Source: Nostoc sp. UHCC 0302 (GTDB lineage Bacteria; Cyanobacteriota; Cyanobacteriia; Cyanobacteriales; Nostocaceae). From it: a DNA stretch of 64,000 bases. The notes beneath the pieces were generated by a model, which was given only the letters and a program-made list of their open reading frames with translations, did no database searches and was not told the origin of the DNA. This document shows, in pieces, positions 35,201 through 45,636 of the stretch. The stretch covers positions 188,501 to 252,500 of the forward strand of contig NZ_CP151099.1 in the NCBI RefSeq assembly GCF_038096175.1. The letters are read 5' to 3'. The translations under genes and the position numbers were made by a program. How positions within the stretch are numbered: position 1 is the first letter of the stretch; every line of letters starts with the position of its first letter.

Positions 35201-37530
35201 AAATTTAAAGATACTCCATCAGCGATAGTAATATTGTTAGTCGCTTGCAGAGTAATAGCAGCGTTCTGACTTTCCAAAGCACTTTTGGAAATTGTAAAAG
35301 TTGCAGGGGAAGCATCTTGTAGAATTGTTGGCAGAGAGCCATCCTGTGGTTGGGGACTGGCATCTACAATATTGATATCAGTTGGGTCTAATAGTAAGTT
35401 CCCAAAAATACCATTTTTAGCACTTAGGACAGTATTACCACGGTAAATCAGGTTTTCCTTCCCCGACACTTCTACAAGACCGCCATTGCCGGAGTTAGTG
35501 CCACCACGAGCTGTAATATTGCCATAAAATGCCGTTGTCTTGTCAGCCCAAACAATTACCTGACCACCATTACCATTGACTAAGCTATCTGCCGAAATTA
35601 GAGAATCACTACTAATGAAAGTGCGATCGCTATTGGGTAGAGTTCCCTTACCTTGGTAATCACCGCCAATCCTGACAATACCACCGCCATTCGTACCAGA
35701 GGCATTAACATCAGCACCAACCAATGCCACCTGTTGTCCCAAAATATTGGCTGTGCCGCCTGTTTGGCCAGATACATCAACTTTGCCTGCAACAATAGTT
35801 GTACCGGGAATTGTGGGTATTGTCACATGGGAATCTGTTAGTTGCACACTACCATCAGAGTTGGCACTCAAGCCACTGTTACTAATGTTACCAACCGTTA
35901 ACAATTCGGGTAGAGAGGCGATTGGAATTGTCCAATTGTGAGGTTGGTTACTACTAGAAACTACGGGTTGAATTTCCAGACTCAACAGATTTCCTGGCTG
36001 GCTAAGACGCACCCAATTTTGCCCTGGTACAGATGTCAGAACAATCTGTCCTGCTGGTGCTTTTAGTTGCCCAGTGTTTACTACAGTACCACCCAATAAA
36101 TTCAAGCTCTGCTCAGTACCCACTGCCAAATCCCCAGCATTAATAATCGCTCCTGGCTGGCTCATAGTAAATGAGAATCCGTTAGGGTTTCCCACTAAGG
36201 CGGTATAGTCATTAGCACCTATGGCATTGAACCAACCTTTCTCGAAACCGATGCCATTAGCGGTTGTCGCCGTGAAAGCACTAGGGACGTTTAAGCTGGC
36301 GTTGGGGCCAAAAATAAATCCGGCAGGATTCATCAAGTAGAGATTAGCGCTGCCACCTGTAACCTGAATTAAGCCATTAATTATGGAAGCATTACCGCCT
36401 GTAATCCGACCAAGGATATTTTGCAGAGCAGGATTAGCTTGAAAGTTGGCGATTTGGTCTAACTTAATCCCAAACTGTTCAAAACTGTGGAACAGGTTAG
36501 CCCCATCACCAGAAGTCTTACCGCCAGTGATATCAAGTCTATTCCCATTAGGAGTAACAATTGTACCTGTACCATCATTCGCGGGAACAATCTGCTGTGC
36601 TTGGGCTAATCCAGCGCTGAGGGTTGTAATTAGGGGAAGTATACCTAAGCCAAGTTGAAAAACTGTCGCTACTCGTAGACCCCTAAAACCTAGTTTTTCA
36701 AAGGATTTGAAGGCTGCTTTCGTTTGTGTAACCGTCCCTTGAAGACCGTCAGCAAGCAAATTCAGTAATGGTTTTTTACGTCGCAATATGAAGCGACCTG
36801 TGGGCAGTTCTACATCGATTTGACAAAAGTCGGCAAGTCCTCGCCGTTGTAGTGCTTGGGCGATTACTTGCTGGCAAGACAAGAGCATTTCTAAGCGACG
36901 CTGTTGGGAAGCATTATTTGGATGGTTGCGGTAGTAATAAAGTGGCTGTCTAACGCGCCCTACCTGAGCAACTTCTGAAAGCCGCAAGCATAAATGGTAG
37001 TCTTCAACATGATCGGGTGAACCATTAACTCCATTAACTTGGTCATAAACTGAACGACGAATCAGGCGAAAATGGAAAGTCATAAAGTTCACCAGCAATC
37101 CCTCTTTGGAATAGGGAATATGGCAGCGATGACCATAGTTAGTGACGTTTCCTGTTTCGTTTATATCGAGATAGTCAGTGTAAACAAAACCCATTTCTGG
37201 GTGGCGGTTGAGTACAGCAGCAGTTTCTGCCAACGCAGTCGGGGCTAACAAATCGTCACTGTCTACCCAACCGATGTAAGCCCCTGTAGTCTGGGCGATC
37301 GCAGCTTGTAGCGCCGCCGCGATTCCCTGATGAGATGCCTCTACTAGCCGCACTCGCTGATCTTGTCGTGCATACTTACGCGCGATCGCCACTGAGCCAT
37401 CACTAGAGCCATCATCCCAAATTAGTAACTCAAAGTCTTGCCATGTCTGCTCTAGCACACTGGCGATCGCAGCCTCAAGGTAAGATTTCCGATTGTAATT
37501 GGCAATAACAATAGAGATCAGTGGTGACAT
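32290..37530 (-). CDS. GT2-TpsA adhesin-CHAT fusion protein, 1,746 aa
   Basis: Three parts in one frame. Residues 1-250: family 2 glycosyltransferase ([24 protein letters not shown] with D90-x-D92, [12 protein letters not shown]). Residues 283-312: a hydrophobic internal signal-like segment ending AGLAQAQQ. From 311: a two-partner-secretion domain ([28 protein letters not shown]), then a long Gly/Ser/Thr/Asn-rich beta-helix shaft to about residue 1300. C-terminal 300 residues: a CHAT protease domain, with His in HMATHADF (~1587) and Cys in LVLSACRTA (~1626). No ATG or SD is seen between the GT2 and secretion parts. The likely TpsB gene is divergent (37811). The fusion of a glycosyltransferase to TpsA is unusual. 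Confidence 0.85.
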   Translation of the reverse strand: MSPLISIVIANYNRKSYLEAAIASVLEQTWQDFELLIWDDGSSDGSVAIARKYARQDQRVRLVEASHQGIAAALQAAIAQTTGAYIGWVDSDDLLAPTALAETAAVLNRHPEMGFVYTDYLDINETGNVTNYGHRCHIPYSKEGLLVNFMTFHFRLIRRSVYDQVNGVNGSPDHVEDYHLCLRLSEVAQVGRVRQPLYYYRNHPNNASQQRRLEMLLSCQQVIAQALQRRGLADFCQIDVELPTGRFILRRKKPLLNLLADGLQGTVTQTKAAFKSFEKLGFRGLRVATVFQLGLGILPLITTLSAGLAQAQQIVPANDGTGTIVTPNGNRLDITGGKTSGDGANLFHSFEQFGIKLDQIANFQANPALQNILGRITGGNASIINGLIQVTGGSANLYLMNPAGFIFGPNASLNVPSAFTATTANGIGFEKGWFNAIGANDYTALVGNPNGFSFTMSQPGAIINAGDLAVGTEQSLNLLGGTVVNTGQLKAPAGQIVLTSVPGQNWVRLSQPGNLLSLEIQPVVSSSNQPHNWTIPIASLPELLTVGNISNSGLSANSDGSVQLTDSHVTIPTIPGTTIVAGKVDVSGQTGGTANILGQQVALVGADVNASGTNGGGIVRIGGDYQGKGTLPNSDRTFISSDSLISADSLVNGNGGQVIVWADKTTAFYGNITARGGTNSGNGGLVEVSGKENLIYRGNTVLSAKNGIFGNLLLDPTDINIVDASPQPQDGSLPTILQDASPATFTISKSALESQNAAITLQATNNITIADGVSLNFSNGGSPGDAITFTADADSDGIGAFRMGTGNIINTAQRNITISGASLILGDIDTTGGSSSNSGNVTLSARDSITGGNIIASGDGYGGSGSINVTSTNSAITLGNIDTSGNFGSNVTLSARDNITGGNIIASGDGYGSGNISVTSTNGGITLGNLDTREIPIFDDPTDGSVNMNAVGNIQSGTINSSVNSGFSSSSTAGNVNLTTTQGSITTQAINSSVANDGSGNFTATAGSVSLNARNTITVNGAIDASATATGVDGTATVTGGNVTLQTTNTVGSTITFSSINTQATTESGSTVKGGNVQVLTNGLIRGIGTGDTISSGGVLITNEGEGSSTRTSLAPPDGGTITIQHDGGPDNVPFTVGDVSVNGTRGTINAGGSSSISSDSFPVLPNGGNALNTPSGITITSVNTPPTLTTNSPLSAAQPNQAFDFTFNANVNDINLDNTTVVIDSILAGTLRRGNTVLNPGDTVTTGETLNYTPPNGVTGLFNAFRVVGSDRVSSSAPATIQVQVQEQQIPQKPNIPPCSFQCNPVIITEPPGPNINVSILDSDPTPEGKFTSRFADYLGIPNPKVKSVDDAKDIASKIEKATGVKPAFIYISFVPVEIPPTAKRLTKQLNTIVEQDTDQLELVVVTSKGNPIRQRIPAATKAKVLQVAQEFRDQIVSPQNRRRNGYLRPSQQLYRWIIAPLEADLQARGINNLVFLPDVGLRSTPIAALHDGQKFLIEKYSIGLMPSLSLTNTLYTDIKKSQVLALGVSQSTQGQEPLPAVPIELSTLVSKLWQGKLLLNKQATLENLKAIRRQQPFGIIHMATHADFTTGTLSNSYIQLWEDKLRLNQLRQLRLNEPQVEMLVLSACRTALGNEEAEIGFAGLAVLAGVKTSVASLWTVNDAGTAALMTKFYENLRTSPIRAEALRQAQVAMAKGQIFLRNGQVRGFGQVESLPLPADSVDESEQSLSHPYYWAAFTMVGNPW

Positions 37531-37810
37531 GGAAGTACTCGTAAGTTCTTAACCTCTTATTTAGAATATCCTGCTCAGGGCTTTTACTGAGTAATAATCA
37601 CTATTAATTATTTTTTAGTTACAAAATTTTTTAAGTTTGAATATCAAATGAATGTCAAAAATATGATATTCAGATATTCATGCATCTATAGCATACTTAT
37701 AAAATCTCACAGGCATTCGGGTTCACTCTCCGGGTGATGCTCGCAAGCGGGGGAACCCGCCTATAGCGATGGTTCACAAGTCGTCAGATAAGGCACCTAA
37801 TAGAGGTTAA
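37531..37810. other. Divergent control region of the TPS pair
   Basis: 280 bases between the fusion gene and tpsB. AT-rich on the left, with a GC-richer repeat-like part at 37710-37770. No gene. Confidence 0.45.
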
Positions 37811-39691
37811 ATGAGCAAAATTACAGAAATTGGTGTTAAATCTGAAGCCCAGATTCAGCAAATAACTGTCTATTTATCTGATCAATTAAAGACTAGGCAA
37901 AAGTTGGCAAATAATAAACAAAATAACAATTACAATTTAAGTTGCAAGTGCGGCTTGTTAATGCTATCCAGTGTTTTGATTGTAACAGCAGATGTACTAC
38001 CGAGTTTAGCTAACGGGCGTGATATTTTTATCCAGAAATTGGATCGCAATATTAATGACTCAGAGTTTCTGATAGTACAAACAGCACAACCGAAACTTTC
38101 TCAACAAGAACCTTCATCGGGAAATGACCCCAATCAATCCGAAGCAAGCCCTCAAACAGAAACGCCCTCAGAATCTAGCGAACGTATTCGTGTTCGTAAA
38201 TTCCAGGTTATAGGTAGCACTGTCTTTAGTGAAAGCGACTTTAATCGAGTTTTACAACCGTTTGCAGGACGGGAATTGACTATAGAGGAAATCAGAAAAG
38301 CCGCAGATGCTGTCACCCAGCTTTATTTGAATCAGCGCTACATTAATTCCAGAGCAATTGCAGAGATGCAACAGCCGAATAGCACAGATGGGATTGTGGT
38401 AATTCGGGTAATTGAAGGGCGTTTGACAAATATTGAAATCGAAGGGACGCGGCGATTAAACCCAGCTTATATTCGTAGTCGGGTCAAACTTGGTGCTGGT
38501 ATACCTTTGAATAGCGTGAAGTTGGAAGAACAACTGAGGCTATTACGACTCGATCCACTGTTTACAAACGTGGAAGCCAGCCTCCGTCCCACTGGTAAGA
38601 TTGGTCAAAGTACTCTGATTGTCAGAGTTCAAGAAGCCAACTCTTTAATTGGTAGCATCGGTGTAGATAACTATTCGCCTCCCAGCATTGGCGCAGAAAG
38701 ATTTGGTTTTGAATTGCGCGATCGCAACTTAACTGGAAATGGAGATGAACTAGCTGGTTCTTATTACCGTTCTTTTTCAGGTGGTTCCAATATCTTTGAT
38801 GTTAGCTATCAGATTCCCGTTAACGCTATGAACGGGAAAGTACAGATTAGATATGCAGGTAATCGCAACGAAATTACTGAGCCAGAGTTTAAGCAGTTGG
38901 GTATTCAAGCAGATCAGGATCTATATGAAATTAATTATCGTCAACCATTAGTGCGATCGCCCAGAGAAGAATTTGCGTTGTCTTTGGGATTTACCTATCA
39001 AAATGGTCAAACTTTTATCTTCAATAATCAGCCGTTTTCCTTCGGTATCGGCCCTGATAAAGATGGAGTTAGCCGTACCAGCGTCATTCAGTTTGGTCAG
39101 GACTATGTTAAGCGTGACCCTCAAGGGGCTTGGTTTTTACAATCACAATTTAATTTTGGAATAGATTTATTTGATGCCACTATTAACAATGATCCAATTC
39201 CTGATGGACAATTTTTCAGTTGGCTAGGCCGAGTACAGCGTGTACAGCAACTAAGTGATAATCAATTATTGCTTATCCAAGCAGACTTGCAACTGACACC
39301 AGACAGCTTATTACCTTCTCAGCAATTCGTTATTGGCGGTGGACAATCTGTACGCGGATATCGACAAAACGCCCGCTCTGGGGATAATGGATTTCGGTTG
39401 GCGATTGAAGATCGGGTGACAGTGGTACGCAATGAATCGGGATTGTCCACAGTTCAGCTAGCACCGTTTTTAGATATGGGAGCAGTCTGGAATAATTCTG
39501 ACAATCCCAACAACTTACCCAATCAAACGTTTCTTGTGGGTGCAGGCTTAGGACTATTGTGGAACCAAGCTATGGGGATTGATAATCTAAGTCTGCGGCT
39601 CGATTATGGCATTCCATTTATCGATTTGAGCGATCGGGGTAATAATGCCCAAGATGATGGCTTCTACTTTAGCCTTCGCTATCAACCCTAA
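37811..39691 (+). CDS. TpsB outer-membrane transporter (ShlB/FhaC/HecB family)
   Basis: 626 aa. Hydrophobic signal-like segment at 48-67, a Ser/Glu/Gln-rich linker to about 125, a POTRA domain (IRVRKFQVIGSTVFSESDFN, LNQRYINSRAIA), then the ShlB beta-barrel with IGVDNYSPPSIGAERFG and VIGGGQSVRGYRQNARSGDNG and the terminal strand FYFSLRYQP. It would export the TpsA adhesin whose gene faces it. AGAGG stands four bases before the ATG. N-terminal 45 polar residues before the hydrophobic segment are longer than usual. Confidence 0.93.
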   Translation: MSKITEIGVKSEAQIQQITVYLSDQLKTRQKLANNKQNNNYNLSCKCGLLMLSSVLIVTADVLPSLANGRDIFIQKLDRNINDSEFLIVQTAQPKLSQQEPSSGNDPNQSEASPQTETPSESSERIRVRKFQVIGSTVFSESDFNRVLQPFAGRELTIEEIRKAADAVTQLYLNQRYINSRAIAEMQQPNSTDGIVVIRVIEGRLTNIEIEGTRRLNPAYIRSRVKLGAGIPLNSVKLEEQLRLLRLDPLFTNVEASLRPTGKIGQSTLIVRVQEANSLIGSIGVDNYSPPSIGAERFGFELRDRNLTGNGDELAGSYYRSFSGGSNIFDVSYQIPVNAMNGKVQIRYAGNRNEITEPEFKQLGIQADQDLYEINYRQPLVRSPREEFALSLGFTYQNGQTFIFNNQPFSFGIGPDKDGVSRTSVIQFGQDYVKRDPQGAWFLQSQFNFGIDLFDATINNDPIPDGQFFSWLGRVQRVQQLSDNQLLLIQADLQLTPDSLLPSQQFVIGGGQSVRGYRQNARSGDNGFRLAIEDRVTVVRNESGLSTVQLAPFLDMGAVWNNSDNPNNLPNQTFLVGAGLGLLWNQAMGIDNLSLRLDYGIPFIDLSDRGNNAQDDGFYFSLRYQP

Positions 39692-39938
39692 TTTAGATGA
39701 AGAAAATTTTAGGTCACCTATAGCCGTAGTCATATAGGTTAGGACAGTGTTTATTGCTCAAAGCCTTGAATTAACTAGGTTTTCACTCAGCACTCAGTAC
39801 TTTGCTATATCTACCGTATTTAGTTACAAAAGTGAGAATAAGCAAACCTATAATCCTCAGAGCATTTCTGTGTTCAAGTCGCAGCAGATAGCACTACTAA
39901 AACTTAGCGCTACCTGCTGCGGGTTTTAGAGGAGTAAT

Positions 39939-40583
39939 TTATATTAGTGTAGTTTTCCGTTTCTTCCACCTCCATGTCCCAAGTCCAGCAGCCAGCACCA
40001 ATGGTACAACAGGGGAAAATATGGGTTCTGGTACAGGTTTTCCAGGTGGTAAAGGTTTATTGAAACTGATGTCGTCAATGAAAAAATCGAATCTGTCGAG
40101 TGAATCAGTTACGCTCTTAATTGTCACTTCAGTGCCAGTTGTAGCAAAACCAAATTGTTGCCGACCGCTATCAACATTAGGTGGCAGAGTAAACGTTGAG
40201 GAATTACCAGCATTGTCAGCCACAGTATAGCTCGTATCTTCACTGCTACCGTTGAATACATTAAGGGAAAAATTATTGATCGGATTATCAAATGTAATCA
40301 TTAATAGGTTAGTCAAGCTTGGTTCTCCAAAGCTTGCCGTTCCATAGAGTGAGGTCTGGTTTGCTGGTAAGGTTGTGGTGTTCTTTAGAATGACACCACC
40401 TTCAAACTTAACATTCCCAGCAGTTGTTGGAATATTCAGCGTCTGAGCGACGCCAGCATCGGCAAAAATCGATGGCCCAGTAAATCCTTGGTCGTCAAAA
40501 TTTATTGTAACTGCTGAAGCTTGACCGGCAATCCCAACAAACAGTACTCCAAAAGTTATTCCTGGAATATAAAACTTGTTCAT
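39939..40583 (-). CDS. Exported PEP-CTERM-like protein
   Basis: 214 aa from MNKFYIPG (40583). N-terminal signal ITFGVLFVGIAGQASA, a beta-sandwich-like middle (INFDDQGFTG, LLMITFDNPINNFSLNVFNG, FDFFIDDISFN), and a C-terminal sorting signal: PVPEP, a hydrophobic stretch SPVVPLVLAAGLGTW and a basic tail RWKKRK. In bacteria with exosortase this tail is recognised and cleaved. No exosortase gene is in the window. Function unknown; probably cell-surface or exopolysaccharide-related. Confidence 0.82.
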   Translation of the reverse strand: MNKFYIPGITFGVLFVGIAGQASAVTINFDDQGFTGPSIFADAGVAQTLNIPTTAGNVKFEGGVILKNTTTLPANQTSLYGTASFGEPSLTNLLMITFDNPINNFSLNVFNGSSEDTSYTVADNAGNSSTFTLPPNVDSGRQQFGFATTGTEVTIKSVTDSLDRFDFFIDDISFNKPLPPGKPVPEPIFSPVVPLVLAAGLGTWRWKKRKTTLI

Positions 40584-40968
40584 CTTGTTTTGCCTAAAAA
40601 ATGGAGAATATAACAATTGATAAAGTTCAGGAACTATGATTCAAAACTAAATATACAGCAGTTTGTTGAATTTTCAAGTATTTTTACGTCTTGCACGAGA
40701 ACTTCATCAAATTTTTATTTTTTAAATTTTTTATAGAAAAATTTTGTGATATGTAAGTAGATATAAATCAATTAAAGTTTGTAGTTTAATAATATCTACT
40801 TACTTATAACGATTCTCATTTGAATGAGTTACACGCGTAGTGACACGGTAATACCTGTCTCTACTAGTATGTATGTTCATCTGTGGTTAATTATTTTTTG
40901 ATAATCAAGAATTCAGAAGTCAGAATGATTCTGTAGGATTGGATTCTGAATGCTGGTTTACAACCGTA

Positions 40969-40995
40969 CTTCTCTACGAGACGCTACCGCGAACG
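40969..40995. repeat. Dispersed repeat, copy related to the one in the transposase
   Basis: CTTCTCTACGAGACGCTACC followed by GCGAACG: near-identical to the reverse complement of 10001-10026, differing by one substitution and one inserted base. Confidence 0.65.
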
Positions 40996-41373
40996 TCCCC
41001 CTACGCTAATGCCTGTTATAGACGAAATCTTGAGGAAAGATCGTAGTTCTACGATCGCTAACAGCACCTTAAATGAGGGGACAATATCGAAATCTGCGCT
41101 TAATACAATGCCACTTGCTACAAGTTTGGGAACCAAGCAACGCACTAGCTCCCTTACAATAATTTTATTTTTAATAGGCATTTATTTTTACCAAATCTTA
41201 GGATGTACTTAAGCACATTAGAAAAGTACAACTAGTTTATAAATGTCACAAATACGACATATGCTTGTCACAAAAATGCCATATTTAACAAGTATTTTGT
41301 AAGTAATTTCTTGGTTTATTTTAGTCTAAAAAAGTATTCTTTTTTTATTGCTTGTAACTGTTCCATTTAATAT

Positions 41374-41526
41374 AACGTGAGTTCGAAAGTTCTCATAGTA
41401 TCCACATTAGTCGAATAAAAAGACCTCTTAGAGGTTTTACTAGGCAAAACCTGCCCCTCCCCGAGTTGGAGAGGGACAAAGTTAAACTTTAGTTCAAGGC
41501 AGTGAGATGTTTATCGAACTCACGTT
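41374..41526. mobile_element. Possible 153-bp MITE with 13-bp inverted ends
   Basis: AACGTGAGTTCGA (41374-41386) and its exact reverse complement TCGAACTCACGTT (41514-41526) bound a 153-bp non-coding segment. The same end, CGAACTCACGTTA, occurs alone at 57439-57451. No clear target duplication is seen. Confidence 0.5.
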
Positions 41527-41720
41527 CAATTAAGGTAATGTCATTGTCAGTAACTAATAAGGCTAGGCTGATTTTTTCTTAGTAAATGCCTTAACGTCAT
41601 TTTTGCACGAATATTCATTTCATCTCGGAAAAAACTAAATCAAGCTAAAAGTTTCCGAAGGTGGAAAGTGCAAACCTAGCGCTGTCGACTTGAGCTTGTC
41701 AGTTTATTGAGCAAAGTATC

Positions 41721-42650
41721 ATGCAGATAATACAAAATAATCGCTTTAAGCTGGTTAGTTTTAGTTTTATTCCCCTCGTAGCTTTATCAATATATTCAGT
41801 AACTGTTGCACAGAGAGATACACAAATCAAAGGACTTTGGGATAGTGTGGAAACTGCTCAAGGACAAAAAGACAGTACAGCAAGAATCGACGCGCTAGAA
41901 AAACTAGTTAAGGATGGCGCTCCTCTGAATAATATTCCGCTCAAGGATGCCAACCTCTCCAGCGCCAACCTCGAAGATGCCAATCTCTCCAGTGCTAACC
42001 TGGAAGATGCAAACCTTTCCAGTGCCGATCTCTCCAGTGCCAAGCTCTCTTATGCCGACCTCTTTGGGGCCAAGCTAGAACACGCTGATCTTGAAAGTGC
42101 TGATCTTTTTAGTGCCGATCTGTTTAGTGCTAAGCTCCCTAGCGCCAATCTCTCTAGTGCTAACCTCTCCAGTGCCAACCTCTTTAGCGCCAACCTCTCC
42201 AATGCCAAGCTTTCCGGCGCCAACCTCTTTAGCGCTAAGCTTTCCAATACCGACTTAGAAAGTGCTGATCTTTCTAGTGCTGACCTTTCTAGTGCCAATC
42301 TTCAAGATGCCAACCTTCAAGGTGCGAGGCTAGAACACGCCGACCTTTCCAGTGCTAAACTCGAATATGCTAACCTTGGACGTGCTGATCTCGAAGGTAT
42401 CAAGCTTGAACGTGCTAACCTTAAACACGCCAAATTTGAACATACTAACCTTGAAGATGCCGAGCTTCACAGCTCCAACCTTGAAGATGCCAAGCTTGAA
42501 GGTGCTGAGCTTAAAGGTGCAGACTTTCAAGGTACTCAAAACTTAAGTATTCAACAGCTAAAATCAGCTAAAAATTGGGATAAAGCCTGCTACGACTCAG
42601 AAGTTCGCAAACAACTAGGCTTACCTCCAGATAATCCAAGCCAATGCTAA
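41721..42650 (+). CDS. Exported pentapeptide-repeat protein
   Basis: 309 aa. N-terminal hydrophobic segment LVSFSFIPLVALSIYSVTVA (signal peptide or anchor), a short charged region to residue 75, then about 40 A(D/N)LxX pentapeptides (residues 76-280) forming a right-handed quadrilateral beta-helix, and a small C-terminal domain (NLSIQQLKSAKNWDKACYD). Such proteins in cyanobacteria are thylakoid-lumen or periplasmic with unknown jobs. The repeat array has strong internal DNA repetition (SSANL/EDANL), which can expand or contract. Confidence 0.9.
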   Translation: MQIIQNNRFKLVSFSFIPLVALSIYSVTVAQRDTQIKGLWDSVETAQGQKDSTARIDALEKLVKDGAPLNNIPLKDANLSSANLEDANLSSANLEDANLSSADLSSAKLSYADLFGAKLEHADLESADLFSADLFSAKLPSANLSSANLSSANLFSANLSNAKLSGANLFSAKLSNTDLESADLSSADLSSANLQDANLQGARLEHADLSSAKLEYANLGRADLEGIKLERANLKHAKFEHTNLEDAELHSSNLEDAKLEGAELKGADFQGTQNLSIQQLKSAKNWDKACYDSEVRKQLGLPPDNPSQC

Positions 42651-42709
42651 TAGAGTCTGAGCTATATCTCTAGAACAGATATCAATCACGAGCATCAGAG
42701 TTGCGATCG

Positions 42710-43753
42710 CTATAACCCATAAACTCTTCCAAAACTATGATCGCCATGAATCTCAATCACTAAATCAACTGCTGTTTGGTCTTTTACCAACGGCTGGATA
42801 AATAATTCTGGGTGCAGCGATCGCCAAAAATAATTGACAAATTGCTCTATCTCTGAATCACTCATCCCAGTCTTACCAGCAGCAATCATCTGGTGTTCTG
42901 CCTGTTTACGCCACTCCAAAGAATAGCGGTAATCAGTTGGATGCAAGACAATTAAGCTGTCTAATTGCTCCCACAATGGTAAATAATTTTTAAGTTGACC
43001 ATTGATATCACGGGCAAATGCCCTATCCTCATCTGTGATAATTGGGGGTGGTGCAGTATCAAATACATTTTGGTCAATTGGTCGTACACCCACAAACCAA
43101 CCTTCAAACAAAACAATATCCACACCTGTAATAATTTCCGGCGTAGTGCGATCGCCAGCGCCCCCAAAAGCAGATTTATCAAAGCGGGGAACCATAACTG
43201 GACTTTGCAACTGGCGTACTTGATTTAGTACATTTATACCTAAGTCTATATCGTGAGTTCCTGGTGGCCCCCGCCAAATTAAGCGAGGATCTTGCGCCGT
43301 TAAGGCGAGGCGATCGCTATAAGTTTTATATAAATCATCCAAAGATAAACTCAGGCTAGTGTATCCCAATTCCTGAAGAATCAAGGTAAGAACCTTACAC
43401 ATTGTAGTTTTACCTGTACCCTGCCCTCCCAAAATCCCCTGGATTACGGGTCGTCCCAACTTTTGGCGATGTGATGCTAGTTTGATTCCCAGCGGTAGCC
43501 ACAAATCCCACAACACCTGTAACTTTTCTTGGGGTTGTACTTGGAGAGTAGTTTGGCAAAAGTCGCTAAAAGCTGGCATGACGGATTTTAATAAATGCGA
43601 TCGCACCTGTATAACTTCATCGACATTTTCAGGTGTGATCCCAAAAGCTTTTGCTCTCAGCCTATCTACTAATACTGCTTCTCGTACTTGCTGCTGCCAA
43701 CTTGACTCTGCTAGATCCGTTTCCAAAATTTCACTCAACCACAACTGCATCAT
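42710..43753 (-). CDS. glyK: D-glycerate 3-kinase
   Basis: 347 aa P-loop kinase that makes 3-phosphoglycerate from glycerate, the last step of photorespiration. Walker A GGQGTGKTT at about 127-135, then LSLDDLYKT, the loop RGPPGTHDIDLG, FDKSAFGGAGDR and VLFEGWFVGVRP, all typical of the plant/cyanobacterial GLYK group. Soluble and cytoplasmic. Co-oriented with ycf20, 45 bases upstream. Confidence 0.92.
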   Translation of the reverse strand: MMQLWLSEILETDLAESSWQQQVREAVLVDRLRAKAFGITPENVDEVIQVRSHLLKSVMPAFSDFCQTTLQVQPQEKLQVLWDLWLPLGIKLASHRQKLGRPVIQGILGGQGTGKTTMCKVLTLILQELGYTSLSLSLDDLYKTYSDRLALTAQDPRLIWRGPPGTHDIDLGINVLNQVRQLQSPVMVPRFDKSAFGGAGDRTTPEIITGVDIVLFEGWFVGVRPIDQNVFDTAPPPIITDEDRAFARDINGQLKNYLPLWEQLDSLIVLHPTDYRYSLEWRKQAEHQMIAAGKTGMSDSEIEQFVNYFWRSLHPELFIQPLVKDQTAVDLVIEIHGDHSFGRVYGL

Positions 43754-43798
43754 ATTTATCTATCCCCCTGTTCCCCCTGCTCCCTGCCCCTCCTCTGC

Positions 43799-44131
43799 TC
43801 ATGATCCCAGCTTAAAGGCTTCAACAAACAGGCTGTACATTAAGCCAACTTTAAGAAAGTTTAGTGATTCTAAAAGGAGCGATCGCTTAGAGAAAAAGCC
43901 CCGACTATAAAATATCTTGCTGGTAATTTCCGTCAACAGTACTAAAATCGCAGCTACCAAAACGTCCAATTCAGCTCGTTGGCCAGCTGTAGTGGAAATT
44001 ACGTTTCCCAGAAAAAAACCGAACAAAAAACTAATTATTAGTAACGATAGCCGCCGCCAAGGGTTTAAAAACCATTGTCCGAACCGCCTAGCGATGGTAT
44101 CCAACAGGTTGTTGAGACGAGTGTTTTGCAT
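43799..44131 (-). CDS. ycf20: Ycf20 (DUF565) family membrane protein
   Basis: 110 aa. The block NPWRRLSLLIISFLFGFFLG and the following ISTTAGQRAELDV are the hallmark of Ycf20, a plastid/cyanobacterial protein linked in plants to non-photochemical quenching. Two hydrophobic segments, then a conserved Leu-rich C-terminal region. Upstream partner of glyK in one probable transcript. Confidence 0.9.
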   Translation of the reverse strand: MQNTRLNNLLDTIARRFGQWFLNPWRRLSLLIISFLFGFFLGNVISTTAGQRAELDVLVAAILVLLTEITSKIFYSRGFFSKRSLLLESLNFLKVGLMYSLFVEAFKLGS

Positions 44132-44699
44132 TGGTTGGACTTGTCGGGAAAAGTCAAGAAACCTTGAAATATTTCTCTTTTGAGGATATTGGTTTTAGCA
44201 TAAGCTTTTCTGATACTATTGTAAGTATCTGCTAGGCTTCAGTGTTAATTAAAATTTAGATAACAAATAATCTTCAGGAAATTATGTTGCTCGGAAGAAA
44301 TATTCCAGTAGTGTAATTTTGACGGTTGAAGTATAGTCCTTAGAAATTATCTAAGGGTTGGCCAAAGTGCGCCTTGCGGGGATCGCTAAACGGTCTCACT
44401 GTTATTTTTATTGTTTTTCTACAAATGAATTCGCTGGGTCTGTATTTAATCTTATTTTTTTTATCAAAGTATACGTTTAACGTACAAAAGACTGGGTGTC
44501 TACAACTCTCTGTGGTCAAGTATTACAGGAATTATTTCCTCTAAATGTTTCCTGAGCTAAATGAAATATATGATACATTGCTGGACTTAATTTCAGCAGA
44601 ATCTATTAGGTAGGCTACTTTCCTTAATTGCCTTTTGGAATAATAGGCTACTATTTGGTCAAGTCTAGACAAAATACTTATTTCTAAAAACTATCAATT
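44132..44699. other. Intergenic, promoter side of ycf20 and the lipoprotein gene
   Basis: AT-rich, no gene or strong repeat recognised. Divergent promoters are presumably here. Confidence 0.4.
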
Positions 44700-45332
44700 A
44701 TGAAACCTTCAGTTTATCGTAACGTTGGTGTTACAGGCTGTTGCTTAGGACTGCTGGGATTGCTGGTGGCGTGCTTTGACATGAGCATATCTTTTGAAAC
44801 CATCAGTCCAGACAAATCTTCACAAGTGTCAACCGAGACTTCCCAGTTGGAGACGAATCAGTCCACATCTGTTTCATCTGAAAAAGCTATTCCCGCAAGC
44901 TTATCCACTCCAGCTACGAGCTCACCCAGTCAAGTAGAACAAACCAATAGAAATAATACTGATTCTCTCTTGGCTCGTAATAACTCAGCAGACAAAGGCA
45001 AAATCCAAGGGAGTTTGCGAATGAGTAATCAAACAAATCAGCCTGTGCGGCTGGCTCTACTAGCGCGGCAGTCGGGAGCTAAAAGTTCTGCATCTAAACA
45101 GAGTAACTATGATGTCCCCGCACATTGGGATTTTGCTCCTCAAGAAGGTACTGAGAAGGGGCTGATTCTATCATTGCCTCAAGGTGACTTAAAGTTAGAG
45201 AAGGGAGATATTTTAGTTGCCTTTGCACAAGATGGTTCTCGACAGTACTGGGGGCCTTATGTTGTTGGAGAAACTCCTTCACCTAAGTGGAATTCCCAGA
45301 ACAAAGAATGGCAACTAGTACTGAATCCATGA
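44700..45332 (+). CDS. Putative lipoprotein, hypothetical, 210 aa
   Basis: N-terminal hydrophobic segment with lipobox-like LLVAC (Cys25), suggesting lipid attachment. A Ser/Thr/Gln-rich low-complexity linker (residues 30-100) is followed by a C-terminal domain with IQGSLRMSNQTNQPVRLALL, then HWDFAPQEG, and GDILVAFAQDGSRQYWGPYVVG. Not recognised as a named family. Probably anchored on the outer side of the cytoplasmic membrane or in the outer membrane. Monocistronic. Confidence 0.72.
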   Translation: MKPSVYRNVGVTGCCLGLLGLLVACFDMSISFETISPDKSSQVSTETSQLETNQSTSVSSEKAIPASLSTPATSSPSQVEQTNRNNTDSLLARNNSADKGKIQGSLRMSNQTNQPVRLALLARQSGAKSSASKQSNYDVPAHWDFAPQEGTEKGLILSLPQGDLKLEKGDILVAFAQDGSRQYWGPYVVGETPSPKWNSQNKEWQLVLNP

Positions 45333-45636
45333 TTTAGTAGTGTTGAGTTAGGAGTTAAGAGTAGAGACGCGATTAATAGCGTCTGTACAGGAGTTTTAAT
45401 TTCAACCATTTTCTTCTACTTAGCACTCACTGTGGTTTGAATGAGTGAGAACAAAATACTAATAACTAACGACTATTGATTAGTGAACGCCAGTTGCTTC
45501 TCCTGTCGGAGACCAAGGCGTAGCTTGCTTCCCCGTAGGAGTACAAGTCGAGAAACCATGTAGGGCAGTTCCTCCAAGTTGGCAGAGCTGCTCAATGGAC
45601 TCACCACAGCGCTGGTAGAATATTGACTATTGACTA
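45333..45636. other. Intergenic with dispersed repeats
   Basis: Besides the palindrome, 45485-45555 holds a GC-richer dispersed repeat (GCTTCTCCTGTCGGAGACC, CCCCGTAGGAGTA). No gene. Confidence 0.5.
45361..45388. repeat. Palindromic repeat GTAGAGACGC, copy 2
   Basis: GTAGAGACGC pairs with GCGTCTGTAC (one mismatch), 8-base loop. Same family as 5838-5865 and 57305-57332. Confidence 0.6.

Larger units (their letters stand above)
40584..41720. other. 1.14-kb intergenic with repeats
   Basis: Contains a dispersed repeat at 40969-40995, a possible MITE at 41374-41526 and TATACAGCAG-type ends near 40655. A minus-strand frame at 40984-41181 has no recognised content and overlaps the repeat. Confidence 0.45.

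Noticed and set aside
40984-41181. 65-codon minus-strand ORF in the 41-kb gap
   Set aside because: No SD or known family; its 3' end lies in a dispersed repeat. A decayed gene is possible but not supportable.
43482-43910. 142-codon plus-strand ORF opposite glyK and ycf20
   Set aside because: Antisense to two well-supported genes and without any motif.
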